NCBI GenBank assembly: GCA_964482515.1
Contig: CAYZXT010000011.1
Coordinates: 1-64,000, forward strand
Length of the DNA stretch: 64,000 bases
Direction of reading: 5' to 3'
Source of the DNA: CAYZXT01 sp964482515
Lineage (GTDB): Bacteria > Elusimicrobiota > Elusimicrobia > FEN-1173
Positions 24,601-30,393 of this stretch are shown in pieces; positions within the stretch are counted from its first letter, which is position 1, and each line of letters opens with the position of its first letter. The notes under the pieces are model-generated. The model made no database searches. It was given only the letters and a program-made list of their open reading frames with translations, and was not told the origin of the DNA. Made by a program: the position numbers and the translations under genes.

Positions 24601-25151
24601 TAGGAAGACAGGTCAAAGGCGCCGGCCGCTCCCTCAAGGCCGATCCGCGCGAGGGGGATTTGTTTGTGAAGGTGCCGCAGGATACCCGCGATGTTGAGCT
24701 GGGCGGCGGCCGCGTCGTGCACGTCCTGGATCAGGATGACCAGGGGGGCATCGGGTCCGGCCGTCGCGATCCGCGCTTTTTGCACGTCGCCGTAGGCCGA
24801 GGGGATTTTTTGCAGCCAATCGGGAAGGTTTTTGAGCCGCGGGTGTCGATCCGGAATCCCGGAGAAATTCGTCAGGCGGGCCAGCGGGGCGGATTCGGTG
24901 ACGGAGGGCAGGGCCTGGGCCAGGCCGGGGTTCGCCGGGGATAGTTGGGCGACTTGCGTGGAGGGCGACCCGGAGGGCGCGCGCCGGGCCGGAACGGATT
25001 TCTGCCGTTCCTGCCAAAAACCGGCGCTGCGTCTGGCGACAGCGGCTTCCGCCCATGGCGAAGCGACCGTGGAATACAACATGACCCCGGCCATAGTCGT
25101 GGCCAGGGTCTTCGTGAAACGCCTAGAATTGAAGTCGAATGTGATCCCCAT
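12690..25151 (-). CDS. giant modular membrane-associated multienzyme protein (4,153 aa)
   Basis: One uninterrupted 12.5-kb reading frame. Order by residue: signal-anchor helix (about 12-37, ending EAAVA); ChaN/TraB (Tiki)-like domain (125-600; IQDVHD near 140, GLEG near 173, GGFHTPG near 532); membrane segment (655-710); weak kinase-like region (950-1195, HLGNYRL near 1107); CPBP-like membrane module A (1211-1354); class I methyltransferase (1420-1570, VVIGPGTS); NAD-dependent epimerase-like domain (1620-1990, GGTGFVGS and YSLSK); module B (2058-2201); GNAT domain (2210-2330, VAPAFRGRGIGS); unknown domain X1 (2400-2570); module C (2629-2765); X2 (2797-2950); module D (3019-3157); unknown domain (3160-3470); module E (3496-3634); second methyltransferase (3670-3820, LEIGQGSSP); membrane helix near 3860; unknown C-terminus. 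The ATG follows AGGGG. I infer a membrane-anchored string of enzymes; its function is unknown. Domain borders are approximate. Confidence 0.85.
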   Translation of the reverse strand: MGITFDFNSRRFTKTLATTMAGVMLYSTVASPWAEAAVARRSAGFWQERQKSVPARRAPSGSPSTQVAQLSPANPGLAQALPSVTESAPLARLTNFSGIPDRHPRLKNLPDWLQKIPSAYGDVQKARIATAGPDAPLVILIQDVHDAAAAQLNIAGILRHLHKQIPLARIGLEGAAGAFDLSSYRAPESAEHREILAKFLLEHKFFTGPEYFAAVSEEEPRLWGVETEASYAANVEAYRDGARQKAALDNIIAAHRRSLNALREKILTPPLRELDDDIASYQRGTVDLAKHLQTLLKQGQGLLPRFPQTRRLADLLRMENALDFKQVEAERGRLIHVLSARLSEAAVQKLLEASLAFRSGQMGRGAYYDFFRTFTESQGLKLSAYPQFAAYVRYALSAEEIDRHKLFDEVADFQQAVVARATATPEQKEWMALSEDLRLLERLKENEFGPAEWERYAAQRENILSMDHRLTALGAFKAQKAEDSSPLAPILAPYENFYRAADQRNADMVQNLLRSPGKEASPSVAVLVAGGFHTPGLERILLDKNVSVVTVTPKLGEVPADGNKYLGLFAMDRIPVEKMLLGEKLYLAMQRASAARPLAPQFADFIAKVRGIAEAATKALSNPGSVHPVGRSMPGFVVSFARGGLFFRQRPSFLPFDVQPMEILAFFATVWTALATAVSPQLSFTAASGLISRTAPLTAVLLFWAAYFWLRSQQTPPAAPQPAGLGSRTGQRTSAPPSNVLQMKASPTSADSDRERKILEAEVRYFVKRIKEMDSDFYVLTEYRQLLSKLAPKGYLPLDNAADHAHRAELCSEAFVAAMSRLKILIQNSYEETAMTGEELRDWRLSHLDKRPVQIHDLVASTRKAFEGFEEDVLAVTKAVARRTLQGPGQIPPADALSLTPAQRPDSPASQGESELRAILSDPARLSTLLETMSLLRLFYPQEMESDLSPLDQINALGTVFPLAENLFFSPQVDSFRRQLVFIKQNDGSYATLELKMPGEDFDRLVMSRTAFDIAQTLTDRFGPNEVVAAPRFLVEARGIFWLYGRPVRFDKDALTVTAFDYLDGTRISYMGTPNSPETKKRVVVDCLKAMLAIHEIGYAINLGGHLGNYRLIPPNKVVMVGDLLSAEPLGPGNEFGQIDLIFLRELLSGKGYVNKPLDVLRYITEAQRALDALRRSPSATWGSTVKVAESIDRFAARLQKRAPRSPEEIIRFAATRVAWWWEPLQTAGVALLVWGLPALLGNAPFGALAAAIASSLLFAYRHDYYYFPDGSSVQLAPPLTLKGIGQRAPFFFLSLIFHGPLYLVLGGFTGTTFSLLGLTVNSLIGSFVYSAATHAIYNLSVYAGLPLPSAVQSSDDDIPAALKRLASKPVKISLENGKTVLREFPGVPGWGSDPVANLQLQRPFILETDTDDEIESLMKTRMRTLNALADKDLARLQEIVVIGPGTSLVEALMFLQLDQYGTSRVTLVEWFPGNFQKLYANWSQLDPRIRARIVLVQGDAKRLDSLLGLESADLIHTRSTFGVEVLGPSGQREALNAAARVLKPGGYLLPSLAMEVGNHKARDPLFNYFDDPQWEKKTKPASPEDMITHVLRQRNKRPATARVWAPEEILAHFKGKEIPPIVTGGTGFVGSTLLDKLIVEGRPTIALVRSDDLKKMAGVLGRPGSENIFIVNVDDYLHPGNRAAMEALIQRSPLIYHLAAQAIAGMTTDPTQPNTRENTFLSNALLTGYLAALAKKNGKKMVYTSSVHIYTLLPGLKDETVDESVPIEDHFSPDTKRFLEIFHEKFAAYIRLLTEEDPARIGQEPKDFIDGFLALPEIAALLESPNISSDLKNGFYSLSKVAAERFVMDLPPGNAIVVRFANVVGPRQGRNVITIFMEKIFNREPVTVTPDTRSFQYVGDAARAVRLAGEALLDNRTDENHVILIGPEGEPLKMAQVFDAVRSAFGQERYPFAINQTANPFYMPRLNTSLARTILGWTPAYTAWEAIETTAHYLRNLAGDKEHDESGNIPPPTATWDSTVTLAFRLNQLWPGRFGIEGKRFDAKALDPSDPGHAALVQLAATRVAWWWEPLQTAGVALLVWGLPALLGSAPFGALAAAIASSLFFAYRHDFYYFPDGTSVQLASPGTPKGLFQRLPFFFLSLIFHGPLYLVLGGFTGTTFSLLGLTINSLIGSFVAAAASHAAYNLAVLAGLPLPSATQSRADSSSQADAEDISLGDVFVWTKGRFLPKTKGSVPIFFQGEKVGYIEITEDDSSRPLFHEIDPYEEPEEPQTRYVCMVNVAPAFRGRGIGSLARWQLEMAFQEEGVTLIRKPVSSAGMRMMRKFDSLMRTPPAVSGLALAIATGITRLFPSLLNVPAQENTPSPVEPLADASLKEPGPVSQRIPWRVTDDTHIAQSIAGKGRYPSIDYNIILRKRPDQIKTFDDIFEDLFERIESLPPPEDGVSVELQIWIDMIDRLIEVDYIYKDPSVNLSLYPEIISIFKTHFPGYKVRSDINGFMAAVGNLRYLRGTVLRAFNENASEKRIPIDLKGRDLAALVRQSLAEALVDKGIPVPVTDTDGWQELFDIVRARGLLTLDELRDINFPDEISVLEVSSVVPGPAQALPAPDQADDEAFSPPNAAHDAALVNFAAKWVAPWFEPLIVLGIPFLIRVAFGPLSPLATLIVAAASAVAFGYLHDGAYYPVKDENGGITLEYRTFNSRRTWKGFTDRLPLIGIGLVFHLPFYLVFGGAINLASILLSSLWAIVSHGGYNRLAIAGRITGPVALLADDDNIPRIKEDVSGIRRNAADFSGNPPFSAIRYKIDLWTDGGSTLTIEDLYGDMFRKIQKAADAMPPQPDRKTPKVSIERRIDMRRRTIHLFLIEKTPGLPVKLHEEEAAVFSRYFPGYKIISGDSDSDGVIGFGAAASLERFYGARIVGAFTKDHRHVPHDVWRGLSLRELLDETIRARQDGEMPPGNNYFARGIGYLYLEGEVPQVPIKGNGVKPETPTPAATAGWSIKAAEWMLNVTPSTAAEKAAIVRFAAKWVAPWFEPLIVLGIPFLIRVAFGPLSPLATLIVAAASAVAFGYLHDGAYYPVKDENGGITLEYRTFNSRRTWKGFTDRLPLIGIGLVFHLPFYLVFGGAINLASILLSSLWAIVSHGGYNRLAIAGRVTGPMAMAAEPIPGTVRRAQTRIERDLAKKQIAGLLELNKDLRLWVGPRMQNGGFSIRAEKGINVSTFRVDADGIITGPIEMKNQVPRFDLRWSREGVDILAEGAPVARIEADEPWKGLKPVTLIVLNIGQFTTIQLTSDPDYEPEKGAVEIYWDVLPDRRFEMSIHHVYFNHLDLSGEYGNQNLANMGIMSTIIGAIEDSWGRLPEVMRYHNTFNVETREPIFQAVKLWLEGKHDRVRQNYPGNKSHLALDQFYLDVQKHNPELLPEFIAAAESALPETLFGRDLIRRGYRVRIEWKHTLDKWTAFDVVGEWPGTSSHTGTATWGSTVKVAELFARGLERDDLVRFVAKWVAPWFEPLIVLGIPFLIRVAFGPLSPLATLIVAAASAVAFGYLHDGAYYPVKDENGGITLEYRTFNSRRTWKGFTDRLPLIGIGLVFHLPFYLVFGGALNLASILLPSLWAIVSHGGYNRLAIAGRVKGPMALMDDDNNTDEPLIKRINTVDDQLGKMRDVIAAFALLFKSFVKPGDRILEIGQGSSPITGVVLSLLGGKYEGVDIAESRVAGAIQGSLKIFQTLKPTRSIPPRYHHGDATAITASKEYDHVIMFSVMSDPSIDPDVKRKILKQALLAVKPGGHLFLRVYQFESLDIEEIAETAEALGLRAERMKVSKPSNGHLDKTFCFRITSGERKDGGYGIPVMSVVLPIGAENPSPMTAVIIIAAASVVLGASLLRKNLRSADRLATMQAEGNDPAAEMSRSAEILRLMPDIATAVPEAHVRMDDVKTQVLGQGLDVPRTAPRITIASALWNIARRPVLFLKGMIGLWKSAGHFILARAADLDRLTTPLIDGTGIDSMSDDELLRFLQRLGRAPIAKGMLIVNDERRTRQRLEQMAAADPQASAFLEKIRSDELIVTALSRLSPARVHGRIQIDVSDIAKQFNLRFTGLITYKDTPLDIPALADQLGITAVLVWALDALFVYSPEKGLIGDFFRAQDAVRQAISASA
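14251..14667 (-). repeat. CPBP-like module copy E (about 0.42-kb direct repeat)
   Basis: Encodes residues about 3496-3634 of the giant protein. The module has the order KWVAPWFEPL, AVAFGYLHDGAYYP, a polar loop with YRTFNSRRTWKGF, GLVFHLPFYLVFGG and SHGGYNRLAIAGR. It is nearly identical in DNA sequence to copies D and C over most of its length. Confidence 0.85.
15682..16097 (-). repeat. CPBP-like module copy D
   Basis: Encodes residues about 3019-3157 of the giant protein. From the polar loop to the N-terminal end of the module the DNA is essentially the same as copy E for about 300 bp. Differences concentrate near the 3' end (RVTGPMAMAAEP). Confidence 0.85.
16858..17268 (-). repeat. CPBP-like module copy C
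   Basis: Encodes residues about 2629-2765 of the giant protein. It differs from copies D and E by only a handful of bases (e.g. GGAATCCCC instead of GGAATTCCC near 17215). It is followed in the protein by the acidic boundary ADDDNIP. Confidence 0.85.
18551..18980 (-). repeat. CPBP-like module copy B (second subfamily)
   Basis: Encodes residues about 2058-2201 of the giant protein: VAWWWEPLQTAGVALLVWGL, SSLFFAYRHDFYYFPDG, SLIFHGPLYLVLGG and SHAAYNLAVLAGLPLPSA. It is close to copy A in both protein and DNA and more distant from C, D and E, but shares the W-x-E-P-L, FxxxH, FHxPxY and HxxYN positions. Confidence 0.82.
21091..21520 (-). repeat. CPBP-like module copy A (second subfamily)
   Basis: Encodes residues about 1211-1354 of the giant protein: VAWWWEPLQ, LLFAYRHDYYYFPDG, SLIFHGPLYLVLGGF and THAIYNLSVYAGLPLPSA. 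Most of it matches copy B with scattered substitutions. Confidence 0.82.
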
Positions 25152-25366
25152 TGTCCCCTGTCTTTATTCTACCGGAGCCGTCTTTCGGCGGCCTTAAGGA
25201 GCTGTAACTTTGATGTAAATGTTGGGCCCAGGGGGCCGTTGTTTTTCGACGGAAATATCAGGATAAATCTATCCCCGCGCGATGGGGATTTCCAGGACTG
25301 AAAATTGTCCGGCGGGAATGTCGAGCCAACAAACGCCGTTTTTTGTAGAATTGCTCCATCAATCCC

Positions 25367-26680
25367 ATGGCCAAATCCAAACCCCGAAAAACAATCCCCA
25401 AGCAAAAGCCCGCTCCCGCCGCGGAGTTCCGTGACGTCGTGGCGAAAGCTTGTGCCGCGGCCAAGGACGCCAGCCGCACGCTGGCCCTCGCTTCCGAGGA
25501 GCTGCGCAACCGCGCCCTGGAAGCCATGGCCAAGGCGCTGGAAGCCAAGCGGGACGACATCCTTTTCAAGAACGAGATTGACGTGGAGGCGGGCCGGAAA
25601 TCCGGTTTGAGCGAGGCCCTTCTCGATCGCCTTACGCTGACGCCGAAGCGGATATTGGACATGGCCCAGGGACTGCGGGACATGGCCAAGCTGGTCGACC
25701 CGCTCGGCGAGGTCGTCCAATCCTGGGTGCGTCCCAACGGAATGAAAGTCGCCCAGGTCCGCGTTCCCCTCGGCGTCATTGCCATGATCTATGAATCGCG
25801 CCCCAACGTGACTGTGGATTCCGCGGGACTCTGCCTGAAGTCCGGCAACGCGGTGGTGCTGCGCGGCGGCAAGGAAGCCATCAATTCCAACACGGCGCTG
25901 CTCCACACGATCGCGGCCGCGGCCTATTCGGCGGGGATTCCCGTCGGCAGCCTGCAGATGATCGAAACGACCGACCGCGCCGCCATCCGGGACTTGGTCC
26001 GCATGGACCAGTTCGTGGACCTGGCGATCCCGCGCGGCGGCGAAGAAATGGTCCGCGCCATCCGCGACATGGCGACCGTCCCGGTCCTGAGCCACGGCAA
26101 GGGATTGTGCTCAGTCTACATTGATAAGGATTCCGACTTGGCCATGGCCGAGCGGATCGCCTTCAACGCCAAGGTCCAGCGGCCCGGCGTCTGCAACGCC
26201 ATGGAAACGCTGTTGGTCCACAAGGACGCGGCGGCGAGGTTGCTGCCCGGACTGGTGGAAAGATACCGCGCGGCGAAGGTGGAAGTGCGCGGCGACGCGG
26301 AAGTCCGCCGGGTAGCGAAGAAGGGCGTGAAGCCCGCGACCGAGGCGGATTGGGACACGGAGTTTTTGGATTTGATCGTGGCCGTGAAGGTCGTTTCTTC
26401 CGTGGACGAAGCCATCCGCCACATCAATCGCCACGGCAGCCATCATTCGGACTCCATCGTCACCAACGATCCGTCGAACGCGGAAAGGTTCTTGCGCGAG
26501 GTGGACTCGGCGGCGGTGTTCCACAACGCCTCGACGCGGCTGCACGACGGCGGGGCCTTCGGTTTCGGCGCGGAGATGGGGATCTCCACCCAGAAGATCC
26601 ACGCCCGAGGCACCATGGGCTTGAAAGAGCTCACCACCACGAAATACGTGATCCACGGCACCGGGCAAATCAGAGAATGA
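25367..26680 (+). CDS. proA: gamma-glutamyl phosphate reductase
   Basis: Catalyses the NADPH-dependent reduction of gamma-glutamyl phosphate to glutamate semialdehyde in proline synthesis. The 437-residue protein carries the aldehyde-dehydrogenase fold with the catalytic Cys276 in QRPGVCNAMETLL, the signature IPRGGEEMVRAI, and the ProA-type ending FGAEMGISTQKIHARGTMGL. A Lys/Pro-rich N-terminal extension of about 20 residues is unusual. No proB is adjacent. The 215 bp between this start and the divergent giant gene hold no obvious paired -35/-10; TAGAAT at 25346-25351 is a lone candidate -10. Confidence 0.95.
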   Translation: MAKSKPRKTIPKQKPAPAAEFRDVVAKACAAAKDASRTLALASEELRNRALEAMAKALEAKRDDILFKNEIDVEAGRKSGLSEALLDRLTLTPKRILDMAQGLRDMAKLVDPLGEVVQSWVRPNGMKVAQVRVPLGVIAMIYESRPNVTVDSAGLCLKSGNAVVLRGGKEAINSNTALLHTIAAAAYSAGIPVGSLQMIETTDRAAIRDLVRMDQFVDLAIPRGGEEMVRAIRDMATVPVLSHGKGLCSVYIDKDSDLAMAERIAFNAKVQRPGVCNAMETLLVHKDAAARLLPGLVERYRAAKVEVRGDAEVRRVAKKGVKPATEADWDTEFLDLIVAVKVVSSVDEAIRHINRHGSHHSDSIVTNDPSNAERFLREVDSAAVFHNASTRLHDGGAFGFGAEMGISTQKIHARGTMGLKELTTTKYVIHGTGQIRE

Positions 26681-26784
26681 TTGCGGATTGCAGATTTCGG
26701 ATTGCGGAATGAGAAAGTGTTGGAATTGAAGAATCTTCACGGTCCTTTTATTCAGTCTGAAATCCGAATTCCGAAATCCGAAAT
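26680..26784. repeat. ATTGCGGATT / AATCCGAAAT dispersed inverted repeat (copy 1)
   Basis: The left part 26680-26710 is built of degenerate ATTGCGGATT-type units. The right part 26761-26784 consists of AATCCGAATTCCGAAATCCG, roughly its inverted complement. The right end runs into the nadD start codon at 26783, leaving no Shine-Dalgarno sequence. A second copy lies between bioB and the FabG-like gene. Confidence 0.7.
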
Positions 26785-27364
26785 GCGCTTTGGTTTCTTC
26801 GGCGGGTCCTTCGACCCCGTCCACAATTCCCATCTGGCCCTGGCCCAGGCCGCCCTGCAGGAACTCCATCTCGACCGCGTTTACTTCGTTCCCGCTTTCC
26901 GTCCGCCCCATAAATCCGATAGGGTCTTGACCGATGCGCGTCACCGCGTGGCGATGCTCCGCGCCGCCTGTTCCGATCGGAAAGGGTGCCGCGTGAGCCT
27001 GTGGGAGATCCGGCAAAAAGGGATTTCCTACACCGAGAGGTCGCTTCGCGCGTTCAAGAGGCTCCATACTCCGGCGGAATGGCACCTGTTGATCGGCGGC
27101 GATTCTCTGGCGAGCTTCAAGAAGTGGAAGAACTGGCGCTGGCTGTTGGACAACAGCCGCATAGTCGTGGGCGAACGGAAGGGCGTGCCGAAGAAAGCGA
27201 TTTCACGGGATTTGAAGCCGTGGGTGGTCTTCCTGAAAAAGCGATTGCCGAAAATATCGTCCACCGAGATCCGGCGGAAGGCGTCGAAGGGGCTTTCGCT
27301 GCGCGGCCTCGTGCCGCCAGCCGTGGAAAAATACATCCGCCGCAACGGGCTTTACCGTGACTGA
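26783..27364 (+). CDS. nadD: nicotinate-nucleotide adenylyltransferase
   Basis: Transfers AMP from ATP to nicotinate mononucleotide to make deamido-NAD. The 193-residue protein starts MRFGFFGGSFDPVHNSHL, the HxGH-type (here HNSH) nucleotidyltransferase signature of NadD. It also shows the YFVPAFRPPHK substrate loop, LIGGDSLASFKKW, and the ISSTEIRRKASKG motif near the end. The start at 26783 fits the family; the open frame upstream to 26681 only translates the repeat. It overlaps yqeK by 8 bp. Confidence 0.94.
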   Translation: MRFGFFGGSFDPVHNSHLALAQAALQELHLDRVYFVPAFRPPHKSDRVLTDARHRVAMLRAACSDRKGCRVSLWEIRQKGISYTERSLRAFKRLHTPAEWHLLIGGDSLASFKKWKNWRWLLDNSRIVVGERKGVPKKAISRDLKPWVVFLKKRLPKISSTEIRRKASKGLSLRGLVPPAVEKYIRRNGLYRD

Positions 27365-27941
27365 GAAAGAGATCCTCGCGCTCGTCAAAGCGCTCCTCTC
27401 TCCGCCCCGCCTCCGGCATACCCTGAGCGTCGCGCGCCTGGCGCGGAGGTTGGCGAAATACCATGGCGAAGACCCGCGGAAAGCCTACCTCGCTGGGCTG
27501 CTCCACGATTGCGCCAAGGAACTCTCCGCCGCGAAGCTGGACCAGATCATGCGGCGCCGGAACATCTGGGCGCCGGCCAGGAAATTCATCCGGGCGCAAA
27601 AAAACCTGAACCTCTTCCACGCCTACGTTTCCGCTTATCGCGCGCGCCGCGATTTCGGCGTGAAGGACCGCGCCGTGCTTTCCGCCATCGCCGCGCACAC
27701 GCTCGGCGCCCCGCGCATGAGCACGCTGGATAAGATCCTCTACGTGGCCGATTTCGCCGCGCCGGAGCGCAATTTCAATCCGGCGTTCGAGGTCAGGCGC
27801 CGCGCCAAGAGAGATCTGGAAGGCGCGTTCCGCGAGGCGCTGCGCTGGAAGATGGTCCACGTCCTGCGGACCGGCCACGCGCTCCACCCGCAGACGGCCG
27901 CGATCTGGAACGAAATCTGCGCGCGGGGGAACAACCGGTGA
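27357..27941 (+). CDS. yqeK: HD-domain diadenosine tetraphosphatase-like protein YqeK
   Basis: A 194-residue HD-superfamily hydrolase with the expected metal ligands: RHTLSVA, GLLHDCAK (the HD pair), LFHAYVSA and AIAAHTLG, followed by LYVADFAAPERNF, typical of YqeK. Family members hydrolyse Ap4A symmetrically. The GTG start at 27357 lies within the end of nadD, and the stop overlaps the GTG of the next gene, so nadD-yqeK-LCP form one translational unit. Confidence 0.88.
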   Translation: MTEKEILALVKALLSPPRLRHTLSVARLARRLAKYHGEDPRKAYLAGLLHDCAKELSAAKLDQIMRRRNIWAPARKFIRAQKNLNLFHAYVSAYRARRDFGVKDRAVLSAIAAHTLGAPRMSTLDKILYVADFAAPERNFNPAFEVRRRAKRDLEGAFREALRWKMVHVLRTGHALHPQTAAIWNEICARGNNR

Positions 27942-29173
27942 GGCCGAACTTCCCGGCGCTCCGTCAGCGCTCCGAATCCGAATGGATGCGGCTGGTCGCG
28001 CTCGCGGGCGCCGCGGCGGTCCTGATCTCCTGCGTTTTCGCGTCCTTCTCCGAAGTGGCCGCGTCGCTGCGCGCCGGCCGTCCGATCTCGGGCGCCGTTA
28101 TGGGCACCGACAAGGTGGATTACGCCCGGCATTCCGACACGCTCATGGTATGGTCCTACGATCCGATGCATGAGCGGCTCGATTTGCTCTCGGTCCCTCG
28201 CGACACGCGCATCCATCTTCCGGGGTACAAGTTCCGCCGCATCAACGAGGTCTTCGCCTACCACTACGGCGTGACGCGCAGCGCGGGCCGGGCGGCGGAG
28301 GAGGTCCTGACCGCCGTGCGGTATCTTCTGAACGCCCACGGGATGGACTTCAATCTGAGCTTTTATCTGCACGTGGATTACAACGCGTTCCGCGAAATCG
28401 TCGATCTGCTGGGCGGGGTGGACGTGCACGTGGACGAGCCCATGCATTACGACGACAACGCGGGCAACCTTCACATCCATCTGGATCCGGGCGACCATCA
28501 CTTGGACGGTCAGCAGGCCCTGGAATATGTCCGCTTCCGGGGGCAGAGCGGCGACCGGGGGCGCATCCTGCGCCAGATGGAATTCCTGCGCGCTATGGTC
28601 GGTAAACTGGCTTCGCCCATGCTCTTCATCCGCGGGCCGCGGCTCGTCGCGACGGTGTTCAGCAGCCTGCATACCAACTTTCACCCCTGGGACGTGGTTT
28701 TCCTGGCGCTGGAAGCGCGGCACCTGCGGCCGGAAAGGCTGAATCCCCGGTTGCTGCCCGGCCAGCCCAAGGGGGCCTATTGGGTGATGGACCAGGACCG
28801 CACGGCCCTGGTCGTCCAGCAGATGACCGGCGTCCGCCGGGCTTTCGTCTCGTCGGAAGTCAAGGCCGAGGCCGGTTCCACCACCGTGAAAGTGTGGAAC
28901 TCGACCAAGAAATCCGGGTTGGCGCTTTCCGTGACGCGGCGGTTGCGCGCCGCCGGGTTCGACGTCCTGGAATGGGGAACCTACAGAGGCCGGCAGAAGA
29001 AGACCCGCGTATTGGACCGCGCGGGCGATTTTGAGAAAGCCCAGCGCGTGGCGCGGGCGCTGGGAACGCAATCCGTTTTCAGCGACGTGAACCCGAAATT
29101 GAGGGTGGACGTGGAAGTCATTTTGGGGGACGACGCCTATTCGACCATAATGGAAAAACCCTCGACAAAATAA
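27938..29173 (+). CDS. LytR-CpsA-Psr family protein with LytR C-terminal domain
   Basis: A 411-residue single-pass membrane protein (TM about residues 20-40). The LCP domain contains HSDTLMVWSYDP, SVPRDTRIHLPG, RINEVFAYHYG and the Arg-rich YVRFRGQSGDRGRILRQ, which in other members bind the pyrophosphate-lipid substrate. LCP enzymes transfer glycopolymers from lipid carriers to the cell wall. From about residue 290 a LytR_C domain follows (TTVKVWNSTKKSGLA). It starts at GTG 27938, overlapping yqeK by 4 bp. Placement between yqeK and rsfS is a known context. Confidence 0.88.
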   Translation: MRPNFPALRQRSESEWMRLVALAGAAAVLISCVFASFSEVAASLRAGRPISGAVMGTDKVDYARHSDTLMVWSYDPMHERLDLLSVPRDTRIHLPGYKFRRINEVFAYHYGVTRSAGRAAEEVLTAVRYLLNAHGMDFNLSFYLHVDYNAFREIVDLLGGVDVHVDEPMHYDDNAGNLHIHLDPGDHHLDGQQALEYVRFRGQSGDRGRILRQMEFLRAMVGKLASPMLFIRGPRLVATVFSSLHTNFHPWDVVFLALEARHLRPERLNPRLLPGQPKGAYWVMDQDRTALVVQQMTGVRRAFVSSEVKAEAGSTTVKVWNSTKKSGLALSVTRRLRAAGFDVLEWGTYRGRQKKTRVLDRAGDFEKAQRVARALGTQSVFSDVNPKLRVDVEVILGDDAYSTIMEKPSTK

Positions 29174-29265
29174 GCTTTTTCGGTAAGAATTGACGGAGGT
29201 GAATCCGGACCGATTCATCCATAAAACGGACTTTTCGAAGGACGCGACCCAGGAGGTTGGCTTTT

Positions 29266-30375
29266 ATGGAATTCATCGACATACTTCGTTTGGCGGTGAA
29301 ACAGGGCGCATCGGACGTCCATATCGTTGTGGGGAAGCCGCCCATGGCGCGCATCCTGGGCGAGTTGCTTGAACTTCCCGGGTTCGAACCCATCAACGCC
29401 GAAGAATCCAAACGGCTCATCTATTCCATCCTCTACGAGGAGCAGAAGCAGCGGTTCGAAGAACATCTGGAGCTGGATTGCTCCTTCGCCGTGGCAAGCC
29501 TGGCGCGGTTCCGGGTGAACGTCCTGATGCAGCGCGCCGGCGTCGAAGCGGTGCTCCGGGTCATATCCTCCAGGATTCCGGACCCCGAGTCCCTCCACCT
29601 GCTTCCTTCCATATTGGATTTCGCCAACCTGCCCCGCGGCCTCGTCTTGGTGACGGGCCCGACGGGTTCGGGTAAAACGACCACCCTCGCCTGCCTGATC
29701 GACATCATCAACTCTTCCCGGCGCCAGCATATCCTCACCATCGAGGATCCCATCGAATTCGTCTACGAACATAAGAAGTGCGTGGTTCGCCAGCGGGAAG
29801 TCGGCCAGTCGACCCGCAGCTTCGCCGACGCGCTGAAGCACGCCCTGCGCCAGGACCCGGACGTGATCCTGATCGGTGAAATGCGCGACCTGGAAACCAT
29901 CTCCCTGGCCATCACGGCGGCCGAAACCGGACATCTTTGCTTCGCCACGCTCCACACGACTGACGCGGCCCAGACGGTCGATCGCATCATCGACGTCTTT
30001 CCGCCGCACCAGCAGCAGCAGGTCCGCGTTCAATTATCGACGGTGCTCAAGGGCGTCGTCTGCCAAACCCTGATCCCCCGGCGCGAGGGCGAGGGGCGCG
30101 TGGCCGCGCGGGAGGTGATGGTCGTCACGCCCGCCATCGGGAACCTCATCCGTGAGGGCAAGACCCACATGATTTATAACGCGATCGAAACCGGGTCCAA
30201 GTTCGGTATGGTGTCCCTGGACAAAAGCCTGGCGGACTTGGTAAGCCAAGGGGCCATCAAGTTTGAAGAGGCCCTGGCAAAATCCTCGAACCCGGACAAG
30301 TTCAGGGAATTGTCCGGCTCCGTTGGGAAATCCTCGCCTTCCGGCTCCGGCGGCAGTTTCGCCGGAGGGTATTAG
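29266..30375 (+). CDS. pilT: type IV pilus retraction ATPase PilT
   Basis: A hexameric ATPase that powers pilin depolymerisation and twitching. Visible are the N-terminal PAS-like domain (KQGASDVHIVVGKPP), Walker A GPTGSGKT (131-138), the Asp box LTIEDPIEFVY, Walker B DPDVILIGEMRDLET and the His box TLHTTDAAQTVDR. The usual C-terminal AIRNLIRE-like motif is present as AIGNLIREGK. The ATG at 29266 has AGGAGG 9 bp upstream. A 40-residue Ser/Gly-rich tail ends the protein. A second PilT follows 18 bp later. Confidence 0.94.
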   Translation: MEFIDILRLAVKQGASDVHIVVGKPPMARILGELLELPGFEPINAEESKRLIYSILYEEQKQRFEEHLELDCSFAVASLARFRVNVLMQRAGVEAVLRVISSRIPDPESLHLLPSILDFANLPRGLVLVTGPTGSGKTTTLACLIDIINSSRRQHILTIEDPIEFVYEHKKCVVRQREVGQSTRSFADALKHALRQDPDVILIGEMRDLETISLAITAAETGHLCFATLHTTDAAQTVDRIIDVFPPHQQQQVRVQLSTVLKGVVCQTLIPRREGEGRVAAREVMVVTPAIGNLIREGKTHMIYNAIETGSKFGMVSLDKSLADLVSQGAIKFEEALAKSSNPDKFRELSGSVGKSSPSGSGGSFAGGY

Positions 30376-30393
30376 TCGGCAAAGGAGACGAAC

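Noticed and set aside
12690..25151. Giant frame as an assembly chimera of several genes
   Set aside because: No internal ribosome-binding sites or stops were seen, shared linker motifs join the modules, and the frame is maintained through 12.5 kb. Copy number of the near-identical modules C, D and E still needs long reads.
25152..25366. Divergent promoters between the giant gene and proA
   Set aside because: TAGAAT-like hexamers exist on both strands, but neither has a -35 at suitable spacing, so no promoter is called.
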